Below are positions 37,418-46,744 of a stretch of 64,000 nt of DNA, piece by piece. Location: contig JARKOV010000172.1 of the NCBI GenBank assembly GCA_029975965.1, positions 3,894 to 67,893 on the forward strand. Direction: 5' to 3'. Below the pieces are notes generated by a model. It was not told the origin of the DNA and made no database searches. It saw nothing but the letters and a program-made list of their open reading frames with translations. This DNA is from Anaerolinea sp. Its GTDB lineage: Bacteria; Chloroflexota; Anaerolineae; Anaerolineales; Anaerolineaceae. A program made the position numbers and the translations under genes. Position 1 is the first letter of the stretch. Each line of letters opens with the position of its first letter.

Positions 37418-38628
37418 AGCCGGAGGTGCTGGCAATCGTCCCGGCGCGCGGCGGCTCGAAGGGCATTCCGCGAAAGAATGTCAAGCTGTTTGCCGGGCAC
37501 CCGCTAATCGCCTACAGCATCGCCGCCGCGCAGCAGTCGCAGCGGGTGACGCGGGTGATCGTCTCGACGGACGATGAGGAAATTGCTGCGGTGGCGCGCG
37601 AGTACGGCGCCGAGACCCCCTTTCTGCGCCCGGCGGAGTTCGCGCAGGATCGCACGCTGGACCTGCCGGTGTTCCAACACGCGCTGAAGTGGCTGGCAGA
37701 ACACGAAGGCTACCGCCCCGAAGTGGTGGTGCAGCTTCGGCCCACCTCACCGGTGCGCCCGCCGGATCTGGTCGACCAGGCGGTGGAGGCGCTGCTGGAC
37801 AATCCGCAGGCCGATTCGGTGCGTGGAGTGGTGCCGGCGGGGCAAAACCCGCACAAGATGTGGCGTATCGACGCGGAGCGCGGATACATGACCCCCTTGC
37901 TGGACGTGCCGGGGGTGGAGGAGCCCTACAACGCGCCGCGCCAGGCGCTCCCGCCAGTCTACTGGCAAACCGGGCACATCGACGCGATCCGGCCGCGGGC
38001 AATCCTATCCGGTTCGATGAGCGGGAAGGTGATCCTGCCGGTGATGGTCGACCCGGCTTACACGGTGGACATCGACACGCCGAAGGATTGGGCGCGCTCC
38101 GAGTGGCTGGTGTGGTACAGCGACCTGGAGATCGTTTTCCCAGGACGGCGGCGCAGACCCTTGCCGGAGCGCGTGGACCTGGTGGTGTTCGACTTCGACG
38201 GGGTGCTGACCGACAACCGCGTGTGGGTGGATGAGGAAGGCCACGAGATGGTGGCGGCTAACCGCTCTGACAGCATGGGCGTGGCGCTGCTGCGCAGGCT
38301 GGGTCTGAAGATGTGCGTGCTCTCCACCGAGACCAACCCGGTCGTCTCGGCGCGCTGCCGGAAGATGCAGATCCCGGCTTACCAGGGTGTGTGGGACAAG
38401 GCGGAAAAGTTGAAGGAAATCCTCCAGGAGCTGGAGGTCGACCCGGCGCATGCGATCTTCGTCGGCAACGACGTCAACGATATGCCGTGTTTCCCGCTGG
38501 TGGGCTGCGCGGTGGCGGTGGCAGACGCGCAACCGGAGGCGAAGCGCGCGGCAGACATCGTGCTCAGCCGCAAGGGCGGGCACGGAGCGGTGCGCGAGCT
38601 GCTCGACATTTTACGGCAGAGATTCTGA
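37411..38628 (+). CDS. neuA: CMP-nonulosonic acid synthetase fused to KdsC-like phosphatase
   Basis: A 405-residue two-domain protein. Residues 1-225 are a NeuA-type cytidylyltransferase (IVPARGGSKGIPRKN, QLRPTSPVRPPD, DIDTPKDW). Residues about 250-405 are a KdsC-like HAD phosphatase with Asp261 and Asp263 in DFDGVLTDN, Lys in the DKAEKL segment and Asp354/Asp357 in GNDVND, so its catalytic residues look intact. The fusion would dephosphorylate a nonulosonic acid 9-phosphate and activate it with CTP. Vertebrate CMP-sialate synthetases have the same domain order. ATG 37411 is preferred; a GTG lies 9 bp upstream. Confidence 0.9.
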   Translation: MVKPEVLAIVPARGGSKGIPRKNVKLFAGHPLIAYSIAAAQQSQRVTRVIVSTDDEEIAAVAREYGAETPFLRPAEFAQDRTLDLPVFQHALKWLAEHEGYRPEVVVQLRPTSPVRPPDLVDQAVEALLDNPQADSVRGVVPAGQNPHKMWRIDAERGYMTPLLDVPGVEEPYNAPRQALPPVYWQTGHIDAIRPRAILSGSMSGKVILPVMVDPAYTVDIDTPKDWARSEWLVWYSDLEIVFPGRRRRPLPERVDLVVFDFDGVLTDNRVWVDEEGHEMVAANRSDSMGVALLRRLGLKMCVLSTETNPVVSARCRKMQIPAYQGVWDKAEKLKEILQELEVDPAHAIFVGNDVNDMPCFPLVGCAVAVADAQPEAKRAADIVLSRKGGHGAVRELLDILRQRF

Positions 38629-38747
38629 TCCGCGCGAGAAGAAGCAAGCTGCGAGTAAAACGTGAAAAGGGAATTAAAATATCATCGGACGAATGGCTGG
38701 GAGCGGGTTTCAGGGGGTAAACCGGATCGTTCCCGGAAAGGATTGTT

Positions 38748-39620
38748 ATGGCACGAGAAGTGAAAATTGGCAAACGGTTGATCGGCGACGGGCACCCGAC
38801 CTACATCACCGCCGAGATCGGCATCAACCACAACGGCGATCTGGAGATCGCCAAGCGCATGATCCTGGAAGCGCACCGCACCGGGGTGGATTCGGTCAAG
38901 TTTCAGAAGCGCACCCCCGAAATCTGCGTTCCGCGTGACCAGTGGGAGATCATGCGCGAGACCCCCTGGGGATACATCAGTTACATCGAGTACCGCCGCA
39001 AGATGGAGTTCGGTCAGGCCGAATATGCCGAGATCGACCGCTACTGCAAGGAGCTGGGCATCGACTGGTTTGCTTCGGTGTGGGACGAGCCCTCGGTGGA
39101 TTTCATGGAGCAGTTCGACCCCGTGGCGTACAAGGTGCCGTCGGCGTCGTTGACCGACCACGGCTTGCTGCGCCACCTGCGGGCGATTGGCAGGCCGGTG
39201 ATCCTATCCACCGGTATGTCCTCGATGGAACAGATTCGCGCAGCGGTCAAGGAAATCGGGCTGGAGCGGTTGATCATCACGCACGCCACCAGCACATACC
39301 CGTGTGACCCGTCCGAGCTGAACCTGCGCGTGATCCAGTCGCTGCGGGATGAATTTCCATGCCCAATCGGATATTCGGGGCATGAGGTGGGCCTGATTCC
39401 GTCGGTGGTGGCGGTTGCGATGGGCGCCTGCGTGGTCGAGCGCCACATCACCCTCGACCGTGCGATGTGGGGCTCGGACCAGGCGGCTTCGGTGGAGCCG
39501 ACCGGCTTCGAGCGGCTGGTGAAATATATCCGCGTCACCGAGCTCTCGCTAGGGGATGGGGAAAAGAAAGTCTACGCCAGCGAGCTGTCTTCGTTGAAGA
39601 AATTGAGGAGATTCCAATAA
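38748..39620 (+). CDS. neuB: Nonulosonic acid synthase (NeuB family) lacking the SAF domain
   Basis: The 290-residue TIM-barrel synthase has ITAEIGINHNGD, VKFQKRTPE, the YKVPSASLTD segment, STGMSSMEQ, GYSGHE and ERHITLDR. It stops directly after the barrel, without the C-terminal SAF domain present in the paralogue at 24838. The SAF domain normally contributes to the active site of the partner subunit in NeuB dimers, so this subclass must handle substrate differently. It lies between the NeuA-KdsC fusion and a GT-B gene and should make a nonulosonic acid, possibly as the 9-phosphate. Confidence 0.88.
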   Translation: MAREVKIGKRLIGDGHPTYITAEIGINHNGDLEIAKRMILEAHRTGVDSVKFQKRTPEICVPRDQWEIMRETPWGYISYIEYRRKMEFGQAEYAEIDRYCKELGIDWFASVWDEPSVDFMEQFDPVAYKVPSASLTDHGLLRHLRAIGRPVILSTGMSSMEQIRAAVKEIGLERLIITHATSTYPCDPSELNLRVIQSLRDEFPCPIGYSGHEVGLIPSVVAVAMGACVVERHITLDRAMWGSDQAASVEPTGFERLVKYIRVTELSLGDGEKKVYASELSSLKKLRRFQ

Positions 39621-39628
39621 CTCCGCTG

Positions 39629-41242
39629 ATGATGGACCTGGCCAGCCGTGCCCGCAGCGGGCTGAAGCGCCGTTGGACGCACGCGCGCAGCAACGAGCGT
39701 ATCCTGCACCTGGGCGAGCAGGTGGCGCGGGCTGCCAATGTGGATCATTCCTCCCGCCCGGTGGTGTTTTTCAACGCCTCTACGCGCCTGCTGGGGACGA
39801 GCCTGAACGCGGCTTACCAGTTGACTGCCAGTTGGGCGTTGCAACTGGCCGGGGTGCCCACGCTGCACTTCGCCTGCCAGGGTGGGATGAGCCGTTGCGT
39901 GTTGGGCACGGTGGCCGACGACCCGCAGGCGCTGCCGCCTTGCCCGGGCTGCATTAATCAATCGCGGGCAGTTTACCAGCACTCCGACGCGCGCTGGTTT
40001 ATCTATAAACCGGATGCGCCGCTGGAGGCCGCGTTAAACGGCCTGACCGTGGACGAGCTGGCGAGGTTTGCCTGGCAGGATGTCCCTTTGGGCAGCCTGT
40101 GCCTGCCGGGGTTGCGCTGGGCGCTGCGCAAGCATCACCTTGCCGATGATGAGCCGACCCGTTTCCTTTTCCGCGAGTACATTCTCTCCGCCTGGCACGT
40201 GGCGGAAGAATTTGGCCGGCTGCTCGACGAATCCAACCCGCGGGCGGTGGTGGTGTTCAACGGAATGTTCTTTCCGGAGGCGACGGCGCGGTGGGTGGCG
40301 CAAAGACGCGGGCTGCGCGTGGTGTCGCACGAGGTCGGCTTGCGCCCGTACTCGGCGTTTTTCACCACCGGCGAAGCCACAGCTTACCCGATCAAAATTC
40401 CCAGGTCGTTCCAATTGACGCCCGAGCAAGAAGGCCGGTTGGATTTCTACCTGGAGCAGCGCCTGCAGGGAAATTTCAGCATGGCGGGCATCCGTTTCTG
40501 GCCGGAAATGCGCGGGCTCGAGCCCGAGTTTGTGGAGCGGGCGGCGCAGTTCCGGCAGGTGGTGCCGGTGTTCACCAACGTCATCTTCGACACCAGCCAG
40601 CCGCATTCGAACGTGGTTTTCCCGCACATGTTTGCCTGGCTGGACATGGTGCTGGAGATTGCCCGCGAGCATGCGGATACATTGTTCGTGATCCGCGCTC
40701 ACCCAGATGAGTCGCGCCCGGGTAAGGCTTCGCGCGAGAGCGTGGCCGATTGGGCGCGGCGCAACGCGGTGGCGGGGTTGCCCAACGTGGTGTACGTGGA
40801 TTCGCGCCAGTACTTCAGCTCGTACGAGCTGATCCAGCGCTCAAAGTTCGTCATGGTTTACAACTCGACCATCGGCCTGGAGGCGTCGTTGATGGGCGCT
40901 GCGGTGCTGTGCGGTGGCAAGGCGCGCTTCACCCAGTTGCCGACGGTGTTCTTCCCAGATTCGATGGAGGATTATCGCCAGAAGGCGGAGGAATTCTTGC
41001 AGGCCGAGCAGGTGAATGTGCCTGCCACGCATCGCCGCAATGCCCGCCGCTTCCTCTATTTCCAGTTGTTCAAGACGTCGCTGCCGTTCGATTTCTGGAT
41101 CGAAGAGGACGGCGTCTGGCCGGGATACGTGCGCTTCAAGGACCTGGATTACCTGGCTTTTCACCCCGATCGCTCGGCGGTGTTGCGCACCATCGTGGAA
41201 GGGATTTTGCATGGCAAGGAGTTTATCCTGGAGGATTCGTAA
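39629..41242 (+). CDS. Capsule-type GT-B protein, unidentified
   Basis: This protein of about 537 residues has two alpha/beta halves. The first contains FFNASTRLLGTSLNAAYQL, a CRC-type pattern around CQGGMSRC and CPGC, and SHEVGLRPY near residue 235; the second has FVIRAHPDESRPG and KFVMVYNSTIGLEASLMGAAVLCGG. The RAHP and VYNST motifs are those of KpsS/LipB and CDP-glycerol-type transferases. It follows the NeuB gene after 8 bp, so it may transfer the nonulosonic acid made here. The double ATG at 39629 is chosen because the stop of neuB precludes much longer forms. Confidence 0.65.
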   Translation: MMDLASRARSGLKRRWTHARSNERILHLGEQVARAANVDHSSRPVVFFNASTRLLGTSLNAAYQLTASWALQLAGVPTLHFACQGGMSRCVLGTVADDPQALPPCPGCINQSRAVYQHSDARWFIYKPDAPLEAALNGLTVDELARFAWQDVPLGSLCLPGLRWALRKHHLADDEPTRFLFREYILSAWHVAEEFGRLLDESNPRAVVVFNGMFFPEATARWVAQRRGLRVVSHEVGLRPYSAFFTTGEATAYPIKIPRSFQLTPEQEGRLDFYLEQRLQGNFSMAGIRFWPEMRGLEPEFVERAAQFRQVVPVFTNVIFDTSQPHSNVVFPHMFAWLDMVLEIAREHADTLFVIRAHPDESRPGKASRESVADWARRNAVAGLPNVVYVDSRQYFSSYELIQRSKFVMVYNSTIGLEASLMGAAVLCGGKARFTQLPTVFFPDSMEDYRQKAEEFLQAEQVNVPATHRRNARRFLYFQLFKTSLPFDFWIEEDGVWPGYVRFKDLDYLAFHPDRSAVLRTIVEGILHGKEFILEDS

Positions 41243-41340
41243 GCTGGCACTTTGAGGGAATGATGCGAATTTTTTAGCCAACGACGGGTTGCTTCGCCGC
41301 CCTGGGGCGGCTCAGCAGGACAAGAGAGTAAGGTGCATTG
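41243..41340. other. Intergenic region with GC hairpin
   Basis: A hairpin GCCGCC-CTGG-GGCGGC lies at 41298-41313 without a T-run, so it is at best a weak terminator. GTAAGGTG just before 41341 may serve as ribosome site. Confidence 0.4.
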
Positions 41341-42033
41341 ATGGGTTCAAATCAACTTCAAACCGTTGCGGCGCTCGTGCCGATGCGCCATTCCTCTGAG
41401 CGCGTGCCGGGAAAGAATTACCGCCTCCTGGCGGGCAGGCCGCTCTACGCGCATATTATCGACACGCTGCTGTCCGTGCCCGAGGTGTCGAAGGTGGTGG
41501 TCGACACCGACAGCCCGGTGATCATGGACGGGCTGCGCCGCGACTACCCGGAGGTGGTGATTCTGGAGCGCCCCGAGCACCTGCGCGCCGGAACGGTGCC
41601 AATGAACGAAATTTTGCTGCACGATACCGCGCAGGTGCCCGCCGACCTCTACCTGCAGACGCACAGCACCAACCCTTTGCTCAAAGCGGCGACCCTTTCT
41701 GCAGCGGTGCGGACGTTGAAAGCGCAATACCCCACCTACGACTCGCTCTTCGGGGTGACCCGCCTGCAGGTGCGCCTGTGGGACGAGCTGGCGCGCCCGA
41801 TCAACCACAACCCGGCGATCTTGCTGCGCACGCAGGACCTGCCGCCGACCTTCATGGAAAATTCCTGCGTCTACCTGTTCACGCGCGAGCTCCTTGAGCA
41901 GCGCCGGAACCGCCTGGGCACGCGCCCTTACATGTTCGAGATCGACCCCGCCGAAGCCTGGGACATCGATGAGGAGAGCACCTTCCACGTCGTCGAAATT
42001 TTGATGCGCGAGCGGTTGAACCTGACCGATTGA
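41341..42033 (+). CDS. Acylneuraminate cytidylyltransferase-family protein
   Basis: The 230-residue protein has ALVPMRHSSERVPGKNYRLLAG at the N-terminus, VVVDTDSPV, a THSTNPLLKAATL segment and an ENSCVYLF stretch, typical of NeuA-like nucleotidyltransferases. It lacks the fused phosphatase seen at 37411. It could activate a second sugar acid or be a paralogue with altered substrate. It is followed by a 2-hydroxyacid dehydrogenase with a 45-bp gap. The ATG at 41341 is used; a TTG lies immediately before it. Confidence 0.82.
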   Translation: MGSNQLQTVAALVPMRHSSERVPGKNYRLLAGRPLYAHIIDTLLSVPEVSKVVVDTDSPVIMDGLRRDYPEVVILERPEHLRAGTVPMNEILLHDTAQVPADLYLQTHSTNPLLKAATLSAAVRTLKAQYPTYDSLFGVTRLQVRLWDELARPINHNPAILLRTQDLPPTFMENSCVYLFTRELLEQRRNRLGTRPYMFEIDPAEAWDIDEESTFHVVEILMRERLNLTD

Positions 42034-42078
42034 GTCCCTGTCAATGCCCTTGAATCAGATTTTCCACCGGAGTTATCG

Positions 42079-43041
42079 ATGCCAACCGTCCTGCTTTCCG
42101 CCCCGTACATGATCCCTTCTCTTGACCGGTTCGAGCCGGTGCTGCGGCATTATGGCCTGGACCTGATCGTGGCGAAGGTTCACGAGCGCCTCTCCGAGGA
42201 GCAAATTTTGAGCTACGCCGGGCAGTTCGACGGGGCGATGTGCGGCGACGATCGCTACACCGAGCGGGCGATGCTGGCCTGCCTGCCGCGCCTCAAGGTG
42301 ATCTCCAAATGGGGGACGGGGATCGACTCGATCGACCTGGCTGCCGCGCAGCGGCTGGGCATCCGGGTGGGCAACACGCCCAACGCCTTCACCCTGCCGG
42401 TCTCCGACAGCGTGCTGGGGTACATCCTCACCTTCGCCCGCCGCCTGCCCTGGATGGATCGCGCGGTGAAGGGCGGCGTGTGGGCCAAGCTGCCGGGGCG
42501 CTCGCTGAGCGAATGCACGTTGGGGGTGATCGGTGTGGGCAACATCGGCAAGGCGGTCATCCGCCGGGCGCGCGGTTTCGGGATGAAGCTGCTGGGCAAC
42601 GACATCGTGCCGATTGCGCCGGACTTCATCCTCGAAAACGGGGTGGAAATGACCTCTCTCGCGGACCTGCTGCAGCGGGCCGACTTCGTCAGCCTGAATT
42701 GCGACCTTAACCCGACCAGCTACCATCTCATCCATGCCGGCACGCTGCGCCAGATGAAGCCTTCGGCCATCCTGGTCAACACGGCGCGCGGGGCGCTGGT
42801 GGATGAGCCGGCGCTGGTGGCGGCATTGCAAGAGGGGGTGATCGCCGGGGCGGCGCTGGATGTGTTCGAAGAAGAGCCGCTGCCCGCCGATTCCCCGCTG
42901 CGCCAGATGGACAACGTGATGTTGGCGGCGCACAACTGCAATTCCAGCCCGGCGGCCTGGGAGCGGGTGCACTGGAATACCATCCGCAACCTGCTCGCTG
43001 GCCTGGGCATCCCGCACGACGACCTGGAAAGCCTGCGCTAG
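42079..43041 (+). CDS. D-2-hydroxyacid dehydrogenase (phosphoglycerate dehydrogenase-like)
   Basis: A 320-residue D-2-hydroxyacid dehydrogenase. The NAD motif GVIGVGNIG is near residue 152, and the catalytic triad appears as Arg in NTARGALVDE, Glu in FEEEP and His in LAAHNC. The enzyme lacks the C-terminal ACT domain of serine-pathway PGDH. Located after a NeuA-like gene, it may supply or reduce a 2-keto or hydroxy acid used to decorate the glycan; this is inferred. The next membrane protein starts one base after its stop. Confidence 0.82.
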   Translation: MPTVLLSAPYMIPSLDRFEPVLRHYGLDLIVAKVHERLSEEQILSYAGQFDGAMCGDDRYTERAMLACLPRLKVISKWGTGIDSIDLAAAQRLGIRVGNTPNAFTLPVSDSVLGYILTFARRLPWMDRAVKGGVWAKLPGRSLSECTLGVIGVGNIGKAVIRRARGFGMKLLGNDIVPIAPDFILENGVEMTSLADLLQRADFVSLNCDLNPTSYHLIHAGTLRQMKPSAILVNTARGALVDEPALVAALQEGVIAGAALDVFEEEPLPADSPLRQMDNVMLAAHNCNSSPAAWERVHWNTIRNLLAGLGIPHDDLESLR

Positions 43042-43042
43042 G

Positions 43043-45064
43043 ATGAAGCGTTCTTTCAGACCGGTTGATCTTCGACCCGGCGAGCCGCTGGTGCTGTTCC
43101 TGCTCCTGCTGGCTTTCTTCCTGGCGTACCTGCCGCACATCCACCAGTTCGGCTTTTACAAAGACGACTGGCACATGATCTACAACGGGCACAGTTTTGG
43201 ACCCAACCGCATCACCGACTCGTTCCTGATCGATCGCCCGATGATGGGGCAATTGAACCGGGTGACCTACACGCTGTTGGGCGATAGCCCGCTGGCGTGG
43301 GCGGTGTTCGCCTTCGCAGCCCGCCTGGAAGGCGTGCTGGCGTTTTACGTGCTGGTGCGCCTGCTATGGCCGCGGCGCCTGCTTCCCGCGGCGTTGATCA
43401 GCCTGCTGTTCGCCGTTTACCCGGGTTTCCTGCAACTGCCCAATGCGGCCACTTTCCAGAACCATTTCATCGGCTACGGGCTGGCGCTGACCTCGATCGC
43501 GCTCACGGCGGCAGCCTTGCGCGCCCGCGGCAGCGCGCGCCTGCTGCTGACCCTCCCAGCGCTGCTGTTCACCGCCGGTTACCTGTTGATCTACGAGTAC
43601 ATGATTGGCCTGGAGGCGCTGCGCGTGATGGTGATCTGGCTGGTGACGGCGCAGCGAGCGGGGGTGGATTGGCGAAAGGTGTTTCGCAAGGTGGTGCTGC
43701 GCTCGCTGCCGTACATGGCGGTGACGCTGGCGTTCGTCACCTGGCGACTGCTCATCTTCAGCAGCGACCGTCCGGCGACCAACACCGAGCTGCTACTGGG
43801 AAAATACCTCTCCCAGCCCGCGCTCGCCCTCGCGAACTTGCTGGTGAGCGGCGTGCAAGATTTCGTCGAGAGCCTCTGGCTGGCCTGGAGCGTTCCCCTC
43901 TACAATCTGTGGTCGAGCGCGAGCCTGGCGGACGTGGCGGGCGGGTTGTTGCTGGGGATTGGCGGCGGGGTGGCGATCTGGCTGGGATTGCTGCGCCTCT
44001 TTTCGCGCGGCTTCGAGGAAGCGAGCCAGGAAGATGGCGAGACCGATTGGGCAAAGGCTGCCATGCTCATCGGCGCGCTCGCCACGCTTGGGGCGCTGCT
44101 GCCGGTGCTGGCGGCCGGGCGCAGCATCGCTTTCAAAGATCAATTCGACCGCTACACCCTGCATGCGACCGCCGGGGTGAGCCTGCTCTTGGGCGGGGTG
44201 ATTTATACAGCGCTCCGCTCGCGCTACCGCCTGGCGCTGGTGGCGCTGCTGGTGGGGCTGTCGATCCCGGTGCACTTTTTGAACGGGGCATATTGGGGGC
44301 GCTTTTGGGCCGTCCAGCGCGAGTTCTGGTGGCAGGTGGCATGGCGTGCGCCCGGCCTGGCGGACCAGACCGTGTTGATGCCGCTGCTCCCGGCGGGCTA
44401 CCGCCTGGCGGAGGATTACGAGGTCTTTTCCGCCGCCAATCTCGTTTACCATCCGGAGGAGGCGGCCTTTCGCATCTACGGCGAGATTCTCAACCAGGAC
44501 ACAGCGCGCAAGGTCATCCTGGGCGAGGAATCATACCGCTTCATCCGGTTCTTCGAGCTGACCCGCGATTTCAAGCAGGCGCTGGTGGTGGAGTGGGCGG
44601 GCGAGGGAAGCTGCGCGCACTTCGTCGACAGTCAACGCCTGGAGCTCTCGGCGGCTTCGGACCCGTTGATCTTCCTGGTCGGGCCGTATTCGCGCATCGA
44701 CCGGGTGTTAACCAGCGAGCCACCCGCCCAGCCGCTGGCGGCGGTGTTTGGCCGCGAGCCGGGGCATAACTGGTGCTATTATTACCAGCAGGCCGACCTG
44801 GCCCGGCAGCGCGGCGATTGGCTGGCGGTGCTGGCTTTGCTCAAGCAGGCCGAGTCGATCGGCTTGCGACCGGTGGATGTGGTGGAATGGCTGCCGTTCT
44901 ACGAGGCGTTTCACGCCACGGGCGACGCCGCCGGCGCGGGCGCCCTGGCGGCGCGCATCCGTGCGGACCGGGATACCTGGAACGCTTACTGCCACCTGAG
45001 CGACCCGACCGGAGCGCTGCGCAACAGCCCGGCAGCGGCGGCGCTTTGTGACAGTGTCGATTAA
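43043..45064 (+). CDS. Large multipass membrane protein, GT-C-like
   Basis: The 673-residue protein has about 11 predicted helices and a C-terminal soluble region of roughly 250 residues. Its first loop holds GFYKDDWHMIYNGHSFG (about residues 33-50), an Asp-Asp pair of the type used by GT-C transferases. I do not recognise a named family. It is preceded by the hydroxyacid dehydrogenase at one base distance and followed by another GT-C-like gene after 12 bp. Confidence 0.6.
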   Translation: MKRSFRPVDLRPGEPLVLFLLLLAFFLAYLPHIHQFGFYKDDWHMIYNGHSFGPNRITDSFLIDRPMMGQLNRVTYTLLGDSPLAWAVFAFAARLEGVLAFYVLVRLLWPRRLLPAALISLLFAVYPGFLQLPNAATFQNHFIGYGLALTSIALTAAALRARGSARLLLTLPALLFTAGYLLIYEYMIGLEALRVMVIWLVTAQRAGVDWRKVFRKVVLRSLPYMAVTLAFVTWRLLIFSSDRPATNTELLLGKYLSQPALALANLLVSGVQDFVESLWLAWSVPLYNLWSSASLADVAGGLLLGIGGGVAIWLGLLRLFSRGFEEASQEDGETDWAKAAMLIGALATLGALLPVLAAGRSIAFKDQFDRYTLHATAGVSLLLGGVIYTALRSRYRLALVALLVGLSIPVHFLNGAYWGRFWAVQREFWWQVAWRAPGLADQTVLMPLLPAGYRLAEDYEVFSAANLVYHPEEAAFRIYGEILNQDTARKVILGEESYRFIRFFELTRDFKQALVVEWAGEGSCAHFVDSQRLELSAASDPLIFLVGPYSRIDRVLTSEPPAQPLAAVFGREPGHNWCYYYQQADLARQRGDWLAVLALLKQAESIGLRPVDVVEWLPFYEAFHATGDAAGAGALAARIRADRDTWNAYCHLSDPTGALRNSPAAAALCDSVD

Positions 45065-45076
45065 TGGACGAGTGAA

Positions 45077-46744
45077 ATGGCATCCGATCAAGATCGACCC
45101 CACGTTAACCGCTGGTATTCGCTTGCCTTTGTTCTGATCCTGGCGGCGTATGGGGTGTACGCGGCGGTCTTCATCTCGAAGACCATCTTCGACGGGTTTG
45201 GAACCCCTTATTCGGCGTTGTTCGACGACGCGATGATATCGATGACCTACGCGCGCAACCTGGCCCAGGGCAACGGGCTGGTGTGGAATCCAGGCGAGCG
45301 CGTGGAGGGCTTCACCAACCCGCTGTGGGTGGTATTGATGGCCGGTTTTCACCTCTTGCCCATCCCTGAGAACTGGATCAGTCTGTACGTGCAAGTCGCC
45401 GGGGGGGTGTTCTTCGTCGCCAGCCTGTATTTCCTCAAGAAAATCGGGGAAGCGGTCGCTCCGCGCCGGCCGGGGATTGCCCTGCTGGCGGTGTTGCTGG
45501 CGGCGTTCTACTACCCGTTGACCAACTGGTCGTTGATCGGCACCGAGGTGAGCGTCTTGCTGTTGGTGACCAATGCCTCGGTCTGGCTGGCGCTGCGCGC
45601 CCACGCCCGCGGGCGGTTCGAGCCGGGGATTTACCTGCTGATGGGGCTCTCGACCCTGGTGCGCATGGACATGGCGGTGCTCTACGGGGTGGTCTGGCTG
45701 TGGCTGGCCTGGTTCGACCGCCGGCACCTGCGCAGGCACCTGGTTTGGGGCGCGGCTGTGCTGGTCGTGTGCCTGGGCGGGCAGACTCTGGCGCGCAAGC
45801 TGTATTACGGCGAATGGCTGCCGATGACCTACTATCTGAAAATGACTGGTCTGCCCTTCCTGGCGCAGGTGCGGCGCGGCGTGATCGCGCTGTACTACTT
45901 CGCGCGGGGCATGTTCTGGCCGCTGGTGCTCTTTCCAGCCACGCTGGGATTGTTCCGCCGCGACCGGAAGGTGCTGCTGGCGGGGCTGGTGTTCCTGGGC
46001 TACTGCGCCTACAGCGCCTACGTGGGTGGGGACGCCTGGGAGCACCGCGGAGGCGCCAACCGGTTCGTGGCGCTCGGCATGCCGGTTTTCTTCCTGCTGT
46101 TCAGTCTGGCTGCGGTGTCCTGGGTGGATTGGCTGCTGAGCTGGGCGAAGCGCAGGTTGCCCCGATGGGCGAGCGGGGCGCGCCTGCTGACCGGCGTGGG
46201 ACTGGCCGGGTTTGTTGTGCTCAGCCTGCTGATGATGAACCGCCTGGTGGACAACGGCAACCCGATCTCGAATTTGCGCAACCCGGCGGAGGGAGCGCTG
46301 CGCTTCTTCCTGCTCCAGGAGCGCTCAATCTATGTGCCGGGCAACGAGCGCTACACGCGCGATGGGCTGCTGATCCGCCGGTTCACCACGCCGGAGGCGC
46401 GGATCGCGGTGGTGGCGGCCGGCAACACACCGTATTTCGCCCATCGCTACGCCATCGACCTGCTGGGCAAGGGTGACGCGGTGATCGCCAAAGGCGCCAT
46501 CCAGGTGCAGCCGTACGAAGACTGGCTGGACGTTCGCCCGGGGCACATCAAGTTCAATTATGCCTACTCGCTCGGCAAGCTCCAGCCGGACGTGGTGGTA
46601 GAGCTGCGCGTGAGCACTTATCCGCTGGGCGAGCGGTATCTCGACAATTACCGCCGGGTGAAGCTGAACGGGCATGTGATGTACCTGAAGAGCGATTCGC
46701 CCTATATCTTGTGGGAGGAAGTCAATGGACTCCGCGAAAACTGA
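45077..46744 (+). CDS. GT-C membrane glycosyltransferase (AftB-like)
   Basis: This 555-residue protein has about 10 predicted helices and an early loop LFDDAMISMTYARNLAQG followed by VWNPGERVEGFTNPLW (about residues 40-80). That DDA...NPGE.VEG.TN.LW pattern is seen in AftB-like polyprenyl-phosphate arabinofuranosyltransferases and related GT-C enzymes. Use of decaprenyl-phosphate arabinose is not implied; the donor is unknown. The C-terminal 150 residues are extracytoplasmic. Its end overlaps the SDR gene by 20 bp. Confidence 0.7.
   Translation: MASDQDRPHVNRWYSLAFVLILAAYGVYAAVFISKTIFDGFGTPYSALFDDAMISMTYARNLAQGNGLVWNPGERVEGFTNPLWVVLMAGFHLLPIPENWISLYVQVAGGVFFVASLYFLKKIGEAVAPRRPGIALLAVLLAAFYYPLTNWSLIGTEVSVLLLVTNASVWLALRAHARGRFEPGIYLLMGLSTLVRMDMAVLYGVVWLWLAWFDRRHLRRHLVWGAAVLVVCLGGQTLARKLYYGEWLPMTYYLKMTGLPFLAQVRRGVIALYYFARGMFWPLVLFPATLGLFRRDRKVLLAGLVFLGYCAYSAYVGGDAWEHRGGANRFVALGMPVFFLLFSLAAVSWVDWLLSWAKRRLPRWASGARLLTGVGLAGFVVLSLLMMNRLVDNGNPISNLRNPAEGALRFFLLQERSIYVPGNERYTRDGLLIRRFTTPEARIAVVAAGNTPYFAHRYAIDLLGKGDAVIAKGAIQVQPYEDWLDVRPGHIKFNYAYSLGKLQPDVVVELRVSTYPLGERYLDNYRRVKLNGHVMYLKSDSPYILWEEVNGLREN

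Noticed and set aside
44708..46045. 445-codon minus-strand open frame
   Set aside because: Antisense to two GT-C-like genes; it has the His/Gln/Arg-rich composition typical of shadow frames.
46725..46744. Frameshift at the overlap of the AftB-like and SDR genes
   Set aside because: The 20-bp overlap is ordinary; both proteins are complete and the SDR has its own ribosome site and start.
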